Shown here piece by piece: positions 36,993-47,301 of a stretch of DNA of 64,000 nucleotides (position 1 is the first letter of the stretch; every line of letters begins with the position of its first letter). The notes under the pieces were generated by a model. The model was not told where the DNA came from, made no database searches, and saw only the letters and a list, made by a program, of their open reading frames with translations. Origin of the DNA: Plasmopara viticola (Eukaryota; Oomycota; Peronosporomycetes; Peronosporales; Peronosporaceae); NCBI GenBank assembly GCA_001695595.3, contig MBPM02000001.1, positions 2,170,001 to 2,234,000 on the forward strand, read 5' to 3'. The translations under genes were made by a program, and so were the position numbers.

Positions 36993-37897
36993 CTACGCAA
37001 GGAAGAGAGATGGAAGCCTAACAGGGACTGGCGAAGTATAAGAAGGCTTGGACGAAATTGTTGGAAAATGCGCCACTGGAATAGATGCACGAGTGCTACC
37101 CGGGTTGGTCGCCACCGTTTGTACAGACACTGCGGACATCATGCAGATGTCGCGCTCGACCTCATAAAACATGTCCTCTGTGCTTGATAAAACGTGTAGT
37201 AGATTCGGGTAGCCTGAAAACGACGACAAATTCACCTTCCTGCGCATGTACTTGGACCGCGTGTTGTATCCTGTCACTTTATCGTGCTTTTTCAAAATCT
37301 AATGACAAAATAACAAAGTAAGATAAGCCAAAGCTACTAATTACCTCTGTCCTCATCATGTTATTACCTTAGAAAATCCTTGGTAATTAATGACGGCATA
37401 GTTCTCAAGGCGGATGCAATTGCGATAGAAGTGGACAAAGGCGAATAACAGTCGTAGCAGTTCGAACGTCTCGATCTTGCTCTGTTTCTATTGTTGACAT
37501 GTAACCAGTCAGTGAACACTCAGCATATGTAATTGCCTCAAGTTGCATTGCGGACCTGAAGGTTTTTGTGCAAAGAGCGTAGCTGACGGAGCCGAACACA
37601 ACAACGCTTCTCTTCCGCCGCATAAAACAGTGAAATCTTCTTCAATTCGACCTGCAAGTCACGAAAGAAATTCACCTCTAATTTAGAATCAGCTGCAGCG
37701 TCTTGTTAGTTTCTGTACTGGTGGCGAATAGAGTAATGTGCTCAATACGTACAAATATCCCGCTGATTGGTAGCATGGTGCGCCGCGCGGATCACGGCCT
37801 TGATGCGCATTTTAAGATGTTTATAGTCAAGCCAAAATGGAGCCCACTCTGGATTGCCTTGCACACTTTCCCGCAGGAGGCTCTTGCCGAACTTCAT
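36993..37897 (-). CDS. SPX-domain protein (phosphate/inositol-pyrophosphate sensing)
   Basis: Four exons: 37897-37753, 37692-37556, 37487-37368 and 37298-36993. The introns are GT-AG and 60, 68 and 69 nt, and the phases close to 235 residues. The N-terminus 'MKFGKSLLRESVQGNPEWAP' followed by 'FWLDYKHLKMRIK' is a typical SPX start. Then come the second SPX helix block ('EVNFFRDLQVELKKISLFY') and the core 'GFSKILKKHDKVTG', formed across the last junction. SPX domains bind inositol pyrophosphates through basic residues such as this KKHDK cluster and signal cellular phosphate state. No VTC, EXS, RING or transporter domain follows before the stop at 36993, so the protein is essentially SPX plus a ~45-residue tail. 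The acceptor of exon 2 could lie 9 bases earlier. A longer gene with an unrecognised further exon is possible. Confidence 0.8.
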
Positions 37898-38479
37898 AGC
37901 GCTTGAGTCTAACGTATTGTTCCTACCGGTAAGTTATTAGGAAATGGTTTGCATCAAACTCATTAAAAACTTGAATCATGAGGTTGGAAGAGTAAAGAAT
38001 TTTCGAGGCCCCTTGAGTTTTCTCCTGAGATTCATGGAGTGTCGTCAAGTTACAAATAAAGACGTAAAAAACGATAACTACGGCACTTCAAGCAGTAAAA
38101 TGTCCCTTGGGGGGGGGATGGCATTGCATAAAAGCGCAAATCGAGTCACAGAAATGTGGAGATTCCACCACTGTGTTTGCAATACTGAATCCAAGTATCA
38201 CCTGCACAGCCGGAATTGATTTCGAGATTCGATTTTGCACCTATCTTTCTATTGTCGCATCAATTGATGCCGAGCACAACGCAGTCTCTACACTTATCCG
38301 TTGAAATTTACGACACAACGAGAAGATCTGCAAGCCTATTGACTTGCAGGAGCGGCCGAAGCAAATTTAAAGGATTTGCGATTTGTCCCATCGATATTTA
38401 TACTAGTTTTTATAGTGAGGTATTTCGTCCCTACCCAAATTGTTTATTGTATTGTATTACGTTATCGCGTTGCCAAGTT

Positions 38480-38760
38480 ATGCACGTGCTAGGCTCAGTC
38501 TGGCTAGTCCACGGCATAGAGTGGTGTCCGCATACGTCGGGTCTCGTTCGGCGGGCAGTGCAGCCAGCACCGAGGTTGTGAGGGTCTTCCATTAATTTGT
38601 ATATCTATGACTTGGTAAGAGCCCAGGTGGCGCCCTGGTGCTAGAGACCGTCGCGTCGAGGGTGAGACTCGTTAAAGACCTGCAGATGTCTGAGAGCACC
38701 TGCCCGAAGCGCGCGAGCATTTAGCCCCCGCGCTTGGAAGGAGGGCGTCACCCCAACCTT
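38480..38760. repeat. GC-rich block, candidate solo LTR or SINE-like insertion
   Basis: About 280 bp of clearly higher GC content inside very AT-rich DNA. It contains the inverted motif ccagg-tggcgc-cctgg at about 38624-38639 and a TATA-like stretch (tttgtatatc) before it. The sharp composition change suggests an inserted element. I could not identify terminal repeats or a target-site duplication, so the class is open. Confidence 0.3.
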
Positions 38761-38952
38761 TTCCGAAAAGTATATGTGTGGTGTAGGTTAGAAAATATAT
38801 TTCACTGCTGACCGTTTTTCTTACTATTCCGCTATAATTTCTAATGTTTTGCACCTTACACAGGTTGGGCTATAGTATAGAAAATGTGCACATAATAAGT
38901 AGCTAAAAATATATATTGCACAATGTAGTAATTATAGCTAAACAGTACTAAT

Positions 38953-38972
38953 AAAGTATACATGTATACTTT
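38953..38972. repeat. Perfect 20-bp palindrome
   Basis: AAAGTATACATGTATACTTT is its own reverse complement. It sits in AT-rich intergenic DNA about 800 bp upstream of the surface-protein gene. It could form a cruciform or be a dimer-binding site, or be chance in AT-rich DNA. Confidence 0.6.
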
Positions 38973-39749
38973 TCAATGTAAGAGTATATGCAAAAAATTG
39001 ATGAATATCAATTAGCGACTTTTTTATAAGAAATGTAAATTCAGTAGCTGATTGTCTTGCTTTATTTAAATTTATATAAAGATCTAAAGTATTTTTTTTT
39101 CTAAGCTAGGTGCGACGAGGTAACTTATTCGGTAATGCGTTAGCAAGGCAGAACTTTTTCCGTTGTTACTATATCACCTAAAAATTCATCACATGTATAT
39201 TTGGTAGCAACACTTGTGAGATGCCTGCCAGGCACTGGATGCGACCATTGTCTACTTATCAAAATATCGGCATTATAATATAAAAGTCAGGCTTTGTGTA
39301 AGCATTGTCAAACAAGCGACTTATTTCTGGATCATGAAAAACTCGAGTCAGATCATTTTTTAAAGCACAAAAATTCGCCGAGATTAAGCTGCGACAATAT
39401 GTCACAGCACTTATATTGCAAATTAACTTTAATACAGATTCATGTTCTAAATATGATTCGATCATAATGTTGGCGGTCGTTTCGTAGCATGTCGATAGGT
39501 AAAACGCAAAAATTGTTTCTTCGCAAAGCTTCTATTTTGGATTGAAAAGCCCGTATACCTTAGTTGCGATTTTCGCGCTCGAATATTGCAGTCATGGCAG
39601 CCTTGTTCGATGCAATCCTTGAAACCGATGGGTGATCCCATATAGTTGCTTCGCACAAAATAGCCATCACCTCAAATCATTTTTTATTATCGTAAATCCG
39701 TTGCTCGCATCACGGAAACGAAACATAAATTGTAGCTTTGAAGGTCGAT

Positions 39750-42470
39750 ATGTCGCGTCCATCCAGCAAAATCCTTCGCTCTTTAGTGCACGTGATCGTG
39801 ATTTATTTGCTTACAATGAGTGCAATTTTGACAGCAAAAGTGCAGGCGAGTGACCAAATCTCAGAAAGTGGGTCGATTGGAGAGGTAGACTGTGAGGTTT
39901 CTGAAGGAGACAAAGCCTTTGGCATTCAAGTAATTTTGGATGTTGCTTGTGCTGCCGGTGGTCTGGGTTGCTACAATGATCACTGTCGATACTGCAAAGT
40001 TATCGAGACCTTAAAGTCAGCCCATCTAGAGAGCTGTGAGTCCCTTGGGACATCGTTTCCTACCATGGCTTCATTGACAGTCTCCACAGGTTCCTGCCTC
40101 GTGTCGAGTGGCGACGCTGGGGTCGGTGTTGGAGGCATGACTGATCCATCTTGTCTCTACGGGGGCATTGGATGTTACAGTGATCACTGTCGCTTTTGCC
40201 AAAGCAAACTAACTTCTCAATCGTCTTCTTTTCTATTGTGTTCTTGGATTGAAGGTTCCGGCAGCGGCGCGGAATCAGGCTTCATTGGGCATTTGGCCAC
40301 TGACACACCAATGACCGAGAACTTGGCTGTGGCAAGTAATGATGTGTGTTCTTTGACAGCATCGTACGGCAATATTGCGGCCGGCATTGATATTACCTCC
40401 GATACAACTTGTGCTAGTGGCGGTTTGGGATGCATCAATAGCATTTGCCGTTTTTGCAAGGTTGTGGACACGACACAGTCTGCCCACTTGAATACCTGCC
40501 CAGCGATTGTTACGAAGATGTGCACAACAAAGGTCTCGGACGGGGACGCGGCTGTTGGTATCAATATCATTACGGATACGTCGTGCGCGCAGGGAGGCGT
40601 AGGGTGCATTGATGGAGTGTGCCGTTTTTGCCAGACAACTTCCACACCTCAATCGGCAGCTTTTGTCGACTGCACCTTGATCAGCAATACAACCTCACAG
40701 ATAGCAGCGACTAGTGCAGCACCTGTGGCACCGACTCCCATGCCAACAACGATGCAAGGGTGCAGCCAAGTTGTCTCGGATGGCGATGCTGCTGTTGGTA
40801 TCAGGATTGTCACGGATTCTAGTTGCACTTCGGGTGGCTTGGGTTGTATTGACCAGATCTGCCGGTTCTGTCGAGTCACCACTACAGTTCAATCAGAGCC
40901 TTTCATCGACTGCGCTACAATTGGGAGCACAACAACTGCACCAGCTTTGAGCACGACAGCTCCATCAAAATCACCTGTTGTGACCACGGTGGCCCCGACA
41001 AATGCACCGGCAATATCGACTGCAGCTCCGGCAAAAACGCCGGCACCAACTACCGCAGCCTCTGTTAAAACGGAAGCACCAAAGTCGGCAACTCCGGTGA
41101 AATCGCCGACTCCAACGACCGTGGCACCCGCAAAAACACCGACTCCAACCACTGCAGCTCCTGCAAAATCACCCGCACCAAGTACTGCAGCTTCAACGAG
41201 TACGCCAGTGTCACTTCCGACTTCTGCGCCGACCGCTTCAGTCTGTAACATCACTGCAGCAGCGGGCGATGTCGCTGTGGGTATCAACATTGTGACGGAC
41301 ATCTCGTGCGTGTCTGGTGGCCTCGGTTGCATTGATAGCGTATGTCGCTTTTGCAGAGTCACGGCCAGCACACAGTCTGCGGCTTACGTAGATTGTGCTG
41401 TAATTACAAGTACCACTCAACCTCCGACGTCGACACCGATTCTTACGGCCATACCAACGACGCCGACACCGACAACGAAACCAGCAATTACCCCTTTAAT
41501 TGAGTTCGTGTGCTCTCGCACGGCTTCAAGTGGAGACAAAGGTGTTGGACTGGACATTGTCTCGGATGTTCGCTGTAGTGAAGGCGGCACGGGATGTTTG
41601 GATGAGGTTTGCCGCTTTTGCAAGCGCTTTGACACAGTCCAGTCGCAGTCTTACCTAGACTGCTCAACTATTCCGTCTGTGGACATTGGCTCTGATATCA
41701 CCTTTGTGCGGATCCCCGTCGTTAATGCTATTAAAACAAACACAAGCGGGCGCGTTACTGAATCAGCAGGCTACGATGTTGACTTATTGAAAGAAAGCAC
41801 TCTAAAGTTAAATGCCACTTTGAAGTCGAATGCCAAGACGGACAAATCAACACATCAATCTACCTCTGCAAATACAATCGTAACGCTCCACGAGTCAGCC
41901 GCAGTGACGTCTGAAATCGACTACGCCTGCGTGAATGTATCTTTGGCTGATGGACAAGCGGCAGGAGGGATCGGTGTCGTTCTCGACACAATTAATTGTC
42001 CTGAGGGTCTTGCTACGGGATGTGTTGGCAGTGGAGGTTGTCGATATTGCATGAGGTTTCCAACGAGTGTTTCGGAACGCTTGGACTACTGTGCAATCGT
42101 CAACAATACAGCTGTACCATACGCATTGTCAGGTCTCTCTCCATCGTTTGACGGAGAAGGAAGTGTCCTTTTAGCTGATGTGGAGAGTGATAAGACTCAT
42201 TTTGAAGCTATGAGGGCTACGACCGCCAAAGCGACGCCTTTGACCACGAAGGTGCCAAAAAGTGCTTTGACCGGCATCGGTCAATGGGTAGCCGTCGCCG
42301 TGGCTTGTGTTGGGGCTATTGTGTTTGTGGTTTTGACGGCGTATAGACAGAAAAAGAGTGGACCTCCTCACCCCGGTGCCTCACTGCGTGAAAATGAAAA
42401 AATTAGTCCTGTCAACGAAGTGGTGACGAGGTCGAATGTTAATGAACTCGGCGAAATTATCGACGTGTAA
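39750..42470 (+). CDS. Secreted, membrane-anchored protein with eight Cys-rich modules
   Basis: Single exon, 906 residues from the ATG at 39750. That start gives a clear signal peptide: basic 'MSRPSSKILR', a hydrophobic core, and likely cleavage after 'KVQA'. Eight homologous modules follow, starting near residues 44, 114, 198, 256, 337, 498, 586 and 724. Each has six cysteines in one pattern: C, about 20-25 residues with 'GD.AVGI.I..D', C, then 'GGLGC', '.C', 'RFC', 'TQS', and a final C. Three disulfides per module are likely. Between modules 5 and 6 (residues ~394-497) is a Thr/Ala/Pro/Lys linker built of units like 'TTAAPAKSPAP', a probable O-glycosylated stalk. Near residues 841-865 is a transmembrane helix ('WVAVAVACVGAIVFVVLTAY'), followed by a ~40-residue cytoplasmic tail. 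A cell-surface or wall adhesion or carbohydrate-binding role is inferred from layout only. The module family is not one I can name. Confidence 0.85.
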   Translation: MSRPSSKILRSLVHVIVIYLLTMSAILTAKVQASDQISESGSIGEVDCEVSEGDKAFGIQVILDVACAAGGLGCYNDHCRYCKVIETLKSAHLESCESLGTSFPTMASLTVSTGSCLVSSGDAGVGVGGMTDPSCLYGGIGCYSDHCRFCQSKLTSQSSSFLLCSWIEGSGSGAESGFIGHLATDTPMTENLAVASNDVCSLTASYGNIAAGIDITSDTTCASGGLGCINSICRFCKVVDTTQSAHLNTCPAIVTKMCTTKVSDGDAAVGINIITDTSCAQGGVGCIDGVCRFCQTTSTPQSAAFVDCTLISNTTSQIAATSAAPVAPTPMPTTMQGCSQVVSDGDAAVGIRIVTDSSCTSGGLGCIDQICRFCRVTTTVQSEPFIDCATIGSTTTAPALSTTAPSKSPVVTTVAPTNAPAISTAAPAKTPAPTTAASVKTEAPKSATPVKSPTPTTVAPAKTPTPTTAAPAKSPAPSTAASTSTPVSLPTSAPTASVCNITAAAGDVAVGINIVTDISCVSGGLGCIDSVCRFCRVTASTQSAAYVDCAVITSTTQPPTSTPILTAIPTTPTPTTKPAITPLIEFVCSRTASSGDKGVGLDIVSDVRCSEGGTGCLDEVCRFCKRFDTVQSQSYLDCSTIPSVDIGSDITFVRIPVVNAIKTNTSGRVTESAGYDVDLLKESTLKLNATLKSNAKTDKSTHQSTSANTIVTLHESAAVTSEIDYACVNVSLADGQAAGGIGVVLDTINCPEGLATGCVGSGGCRYCMRFPTSVSERLDYCAIVNNTAVPYALSGLSPSFDGEGSVLLADVESDKTHFEAMRATTAKATPLTTKVPKSALTGIGQWVAVAVACVGAIVFVVLTAYRQKKSGPPHPGASLRENEKISPVNEVVTRSNVNELGEIIDV

Positions 42471-42778
42471 ATCGAAAGTTACGACCACAGTTGCAAGATT
42501 GACCTAGTGCTTTTTTTTCAATGCAAAAAAAACCATTTTAAACAACCGTGGAGCATTATCGGTTTATTATAAGTTCGAAATCAATAGTGAAATTTGCAAG
42601 GTAAACAGTGCATTTCCAGCAAAAAAGGTAAGTTACCTTGCAAGTTAATTCAAAAAATTGCATGGCTTGTGCATCAACTCTCACCTCCCTAACCTTCCTG
42701 TCGTATGCATCAAATCCCCTAGCTCAATCCACTCGTTCTTGGCAGAAGATTTATATCAGTAGCGATGAGATTTTGGCT
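42471..42778. other. Convergent 3' spacer
   Basis: 308 bp shared by the 3' ends of the surface-protein and malate synthase genes. T- and A-runs (around 42510-42540) may help 3' end formation on either strand. No other feature was seen. Confidence 0.4.
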
Positions 42779-44386
42779 TCATATGTTCGAGCCGAGTTGC
42801 ACGATACGCGGGTAGCACGGTAGTGTCAGGAAGTCCACCATATTGTCACCCGTCAGCACCTTGCCCATGATATCCCCACCAAGTGCCCACTCATTGCCCG
42901 GAGAGGCATTCAACGACCGCTTGTTCACACATTCTTTCAAAATGTCCAACACCAGCGCTTTCGTCACAATCTTTCCCTCCACAGTCTTACAGCTGTGACG
43001 AATCCATTGCCACACTTGTGCACGCGAAATCTCGGCCGTTGCAGCATCCTCCATTTTATTATGAAGCGGAATGCACCCACTGCCACGCAACCAGGCCTCA
43101 GTATAGACGAGCGACACATCAATATTCTCCACCAACCCATTGTAGGTTATTGATCCCGTAGGCGGCTCAATAAGCTGGGCTGCAGTAACGTTTTTGCCAG
43201 CCTCCGGAATGTATGAGATCTGGTTCGGACCCGACATTTTGCTAAATGCGTCCATTGCAATCTTGACGAGGCCAGGGTGTGCCACCCACGTGCCATCGTG
43301 GCCAGCAGCTACCTCACGTGCCTTGTCCTCCATAACCGCTGCCATAAACTTGTTATTAAGTTCTTGATCATTCTTCACGGGGATCTGGGCAGCCATACCA
43401 CCCATGGCATGGGCCCCACGACGATGGCATGTGCGGACGAGCAGTTGGACATAAGCGGCCATAAAGGGCGTAGTCATGCCGACAGATGAACGGTCTGGTA
43501 CAACAAACTTTGAATGATTGCGTAACTTCTTAATGTACGAAAAGATATAGTCCCAACGACCGCAATTTAGCCCCGACGAGTGTTCGCGTAGCTCGTACAA
43601 AATCTCGTTCATTTGAAACACAGCCACGATAGTTTCAATCAAAACAGTCGCACGAATGGAGCCCTGTGGAATACTCAAATAGCCTTGCGCAGCTACAAAC
43701 ACATCGTTCCACAACTTTGCCTCCAAATGGTGTTCGAGTTTCGGAAGGTAAAAGTACGGACCCGAACCATGCGTTAATAATGCATGTGCATTGTGAAAAA
43801 AGTAGAGACCAAAGTCAAAGAGCGAGCCAGACATGATCTCGTTGTTAACGAGCACGTGAGCTTCGTCCAAATGCCAACCACGAGGGCGTACCAAGAGTGT
43901 AGCTACCTTATCATTAAGAGTATACTTCTTGCCAGTCTGCGGGTGCGTAAACGAAATAGTCTTGCGCACAGCGTCCATCAGATTGACTTGGCCGTCCACT
44001 TGGTTAAACCACGTGGGAGCCGTCGAATCTTCAAAATCCGCCATGTAGCACTTCGAGCCCGAGTTCAATGCATTGATAACCATCTTTCGATCCACAGGAC
44101 CTGTGATCTCGACGCGACGGTCAGCCAAATCGGCAGGAATGGATGCCACTTTCCAGTCACTCTCGCGAATGTAGACCGTCTCTGGCAAAAAGTCGGGCAG
44201 TTGGCCAGCATCAAGCTTCTTCTGGCGCTCGATTCGCGCGGCCAGCAACGACTGACGACGGGGCTCAAATTGCTCGTGGAGGAACGCGAGAAAGCGCAGC
44301 GCGTCCGGGGTAAGCACACGGCGAAACGCATCAGAAACGTGGCCCAGCACGCGGACGTTGGCGGCGTTTACGGAAAGTTCCGACAT
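42779..44386 (-). CDS. Malate synthase (glyoxylate cycle)
   Basis: Single exon, 535 residues, close to the ~530-550 residues of the malate synthase A type. The enzyme condenses glyoxylate with acetyl-CoA to malate. Together with isocitrate lyase it lets cells make sugars from lipid or acetate, which is important during oomycete spore germination. Recognisable blocks are '[14 protein letters not shown]', the catalytic-arginine segment '[15 protein letters not shown]', the metal-site region '[18 protein letters not shown]', '[16 protein letters not shown]', and the general-base aspartate segment '[20 protein letters not shown]' near residue 445. The protein ends in Ser-Asn-Ile rather than a standard SKL/SRL peroxisomal signal. 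Start at 44386 matches the family's N-terminal length. It is convergent with the surface-protein gene. Confidence 0.96.
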   Translation of the reverse strand: MSELSVNAANVRVLGHVSDAFRRVLTPDALRFLAFLHEQFEPRRQSLLAARIERQKKLDAGQLPDFLPETVYIRESDWKVASIPADLADRRVEITGPVDRKMVINALNSGSKCYMADFEDSTAPTWFNQVDGQVNLMDAVRKTISFTHPQTGKKYTLNDKVATLLVRPRGWHLDEAHVLVNNEIMSGSLFDFGLYFFHNAHALLTHGSGPYFYLPKLEHHLEAKLWNDVFVAAQGYLSIPQGSIRATVLIETIVAVFQMNEILYELREHSSGLNCGRWDYIFSYIKKLRNHSKFVVPDRSSVGMTTPFMAAYVQLLVRTCHRRGAHAMGGMAAQIPVKNDQELNNKFMAAVMEDKAREVAAGHDGTWVAHPGLVKIAMDAFSKMSGPNQISYIPEAGKNVTAAQLIEPPTGSITYNGLVENIDVSLVYTEAWLRGSGCIPLHNKMEDAATAEISRAQVWQWIRHSCKTVEGKIVTKALVLDILKECVNKRSLNASPGNEWALGGDIMGKVLTGDNMVDFLTLPCYPRIVQLGSNI

Positions 44387-47028
44387 TGCAAAACCACCAA
44401 AAGTAAAAGTAAAAAACGCTGTGGTTCGTTGGAAAGAAAATGGGAAATGAGGAAGTTAATGTCGACGTTTTTGGACTTCGTCTTCAACTTTTCTCAACGT
44501 TGAAGTTTTTTTTGCGAATAAGCGAAGACCGAACGTCGACGTCGCTTGTGTCATGAGCAGACTTGGCTACAATGTTGTCCGTTCAGAAACATAGAACCTT
44601 TTATTTCGTGTCGCCACATATTTTCCAGGCCCAAAATAACGAGATCGCAGCGTCTCATCACACAGGACGAGCAGCTAAAGTAACTACTTGCTAAGTATGT
44701 ATTCAGCGCGTGAAAAGATTTTATATCGCCCTTTAAGGTTTTATGATCTATCGATCTTTCTAGTTGGCGGGCGAGCTCGGTAGTTTGCATAGGAGAAGCA
44801 AACAATTTAACTTCAGGAACTAGGCTTCGGTCTTGACAGAGACGATCGAAGCGCGCGGCCCGGGTTTATGCTGATGAGAAATTCGAAACTTTCCGTTTAT
44901 TGACCATCACCGTTGTGACTTGCGCAAGCTTACACACAAATGGAGTGAGCCATGGAGCTTTTGTCAAGATATAGGTCCAAGCTGCACCAACTGCTCTGTC
45001 ATCAGCACTAAGGGCATATTTAAAGTCTTGTGTTTCGACACAATTTTTTTCAGAGACAAACCAAGGTCACAATCCGTCAGATGACAATTCTGATGCTTAT
45101 ATATCTGATGTATATTGACTCTTGTAAATAGTATTTTGAACATCGATGAAAAGTATTCATGTATACCAGTAAAAATATGCTAGATAGGAGTTGTATACAC
45201 CACATGAGACAAATTTTAGCAAAAATTATCTCATAAGAGGTATGACAGGTTTAGGTGATATAACTAAGTTACTCATGCCTATTTTTTTATTTATGGAGGC
45301 AGTCAAAAAGAGACCTGCGACTTGTATAATTCTTAATCTAAAGCGAACCGAACTTACTTTTTCGCCGAGCAAAGTCACGGCAAACTCGCTTCAGGGTATC
45401 CAGAGATCATTTAAACAACTGTTTCTTTAGAAATCTAGGTATTTCCCTTGAGAGACTTTGTTACCCGCAATCGATGGTGCTATGTTGCCACCTGTGAAAC
45501 TTTTTTACCTACATTTAATCTGCTATCATTGGCGTCACCACCATCAAGTGCTACAAGAATTGGCTATACCCTAGGTAGTTTGAAAGAGGCGTCACGACTA
45601 TTTCGGGAAACAACATTTTATTTGATACATTGAGCTTAATCTTTGAGACAGCCGTGCGTACTGCAGGATTATAGCATGACTCACCAAAGCATCTTTTGCA
45701 AGCCGAGTGGCTGGCATCAATGGCCTCGCCCCTGTAATCGATCCAGATCTCATGCTTATCTATTCACGGCATGTTTAGGCTAAAGCATGTTTGTTTATGA
45801 CAAGGGTATGATCCAAATTTATGGTGGAAAGATCTCCAATTCACAGCCTAGCGTCTTAGGTTCCATAAGCATCAAAAACCGTCTCATTAGATATCAAAAT
45901 CAAGACTGACAACCTTTCAAAAATGCATCTGTCAGCTTATAATAGATGGATTTGTATTCGCTGATAAATAATAGTAGACAGCCGCCCTGTGAGCAATATC
46001 GCACAGTGTCATGCTTTCATGGGCGTTGAGCTCGCAGCAAAAGCTAGAACCTCGATACTAGTTCTACCTGCTACCACTCTTTCAACTCTATCAGCAAAAC
46101 ATGGTACGCTGATGTCCAAAGAAAGCGTCTTTGACTCTTACCGCTGTGGAGCCTTGAAAATCCAAAGGTTATTGGGCCCCCTAGATCAAGACGAGGGAGA
46201 GGAAAAGACTGCCTCGGAGCTATGAGGTGCACTGACCTCACCGCATACGTGACTGGCATCTGGTGGACAAAGCTTCTCAATTTGTGGGTTGAGAAAACGA
46301 CGATCTCGACAGTCTCCACATTCGATGCCGCAGCACACAAATTATTATACTTTTTTCGACCGGTTCTCGATCTTTAATCGCAGTTGCATCTCTTTGCGGG
46401 CAAGCTGTTCGACTCATGCCCCTCAAAACACAGGCTGTGCTTGAATATAAAATCGTGCAATTAATGGGTGAGTTTGCGTGGTGCCAACGCTTTAGCATTC
46501 GCCTGACATAGGTCATACTCCAGCTCGAGAAGGATTACATAGAACAGACGGGTGTGTTTGCATTTCTTTAAATATGTAAGATTTGAACGTTAAAAACCTT
46601 CGGCGATGACTTTAAGTAATTCGATAAAATGCGGTGAAGTTTAGCTTTGAAGACGGCTGTGGCTGCCTTTGTTTGTAATCATTATTACTAAAAAAACGAT
46701 AGGTTCCACCTTGTTATTCCAGCACATTCATTGAAGTATCTGTCATGTAGGGCTAGTCTCTGCATTACTTCTTCTTATATAAATTAAAAAGTTTCCAAAT
46801 GGTGACGCAAACGGACTGCAGAAGCTAGTTAGAAAAAAAGTGTGTAGTATGCTGAGATACGAACGATCTCATTCAATGCAAATGTAGCGAGCTTTGAAAA
46901 ATGCTGAGATTGAACTAATTAATTAGCGAGTGGGAGTATACTCGTCCAACACCTTCTCGTAACCGTGCAAACACTACGCGACACATCTTTGTTGGCGACA
47001 TCTACTCGCTCTATTTAATTTGTGTTTA

Positions 47029-47301
47029 TGGATGGCCCAATGTTAACATGTCCAACCTATTCCAAATACACTGAGCTCGTCAAAGAAGGGATTGGTCCAA
47101 GGCAATTCGCTTTTGAAGCAATTTTGGCAAACGACATGGCGAAAAAACAGCCTTGCTGCGTCGATCTTAACAACCGTGTCTACCACAACAGCTGAACAAG
47201 TCATTTTACTTATGTGTGCAAAAGACCCAGTATTAGTGTTGCCTGTCAATTCTTTTGGCAATTCAAGTGCAGAAATTGCTGTTGACGTACTAATGGCGTA
47301 A
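47029..47301 (+). pseudogene. Frame-broken coding-like fragment
   Basis: An ATG at 47029 opens about 55 codons of protein-like sequence ('KYTELVKEGIGPRQFAFEAI') ending at a TGA. Directly afterwards another frame continues with 'EQVILLMCAKDPVLVLPVNS' to a stop at 47299-47301. A single small indel would join them. I do not recognise the family, and no splice pair bridges the break. Confidence 0.25.

Larger units (their letters stand above)
37898..39749. other. 1.85-kb AT-rich intergenic stretch with a GC-rich island
   Basis: It holds the promoter sides of two divergent genes, SPX and the cysteine-rich surface protein. It includes a run of nine G at about 38108, a GC-rich block at 38480-38760 unlike its surroundings, and a perfect 20-bp palindrome at 38953-38972. 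No gene was recognised. Short minus-strand frames at 39259-39465 and 39462-39656 look protein-like but are unassigned. Confidence 0.45.

Noticed and set aside
36791..37090. Continuation of the SPX gene into a membrane domain
   Set aside because: The open frame is in another phase, would need a weak donor, and its residues are basic rather than forming membrane helices. No EXS or VTC motif is present.
40217..41635. Minus-strand open frames opposite the cysteine-rich surface protein
   Set aside because: Antisense shadows of the regular repeats. The plus-strand frame has a signal peptide, cysteine periodicity and a membrane anchor.
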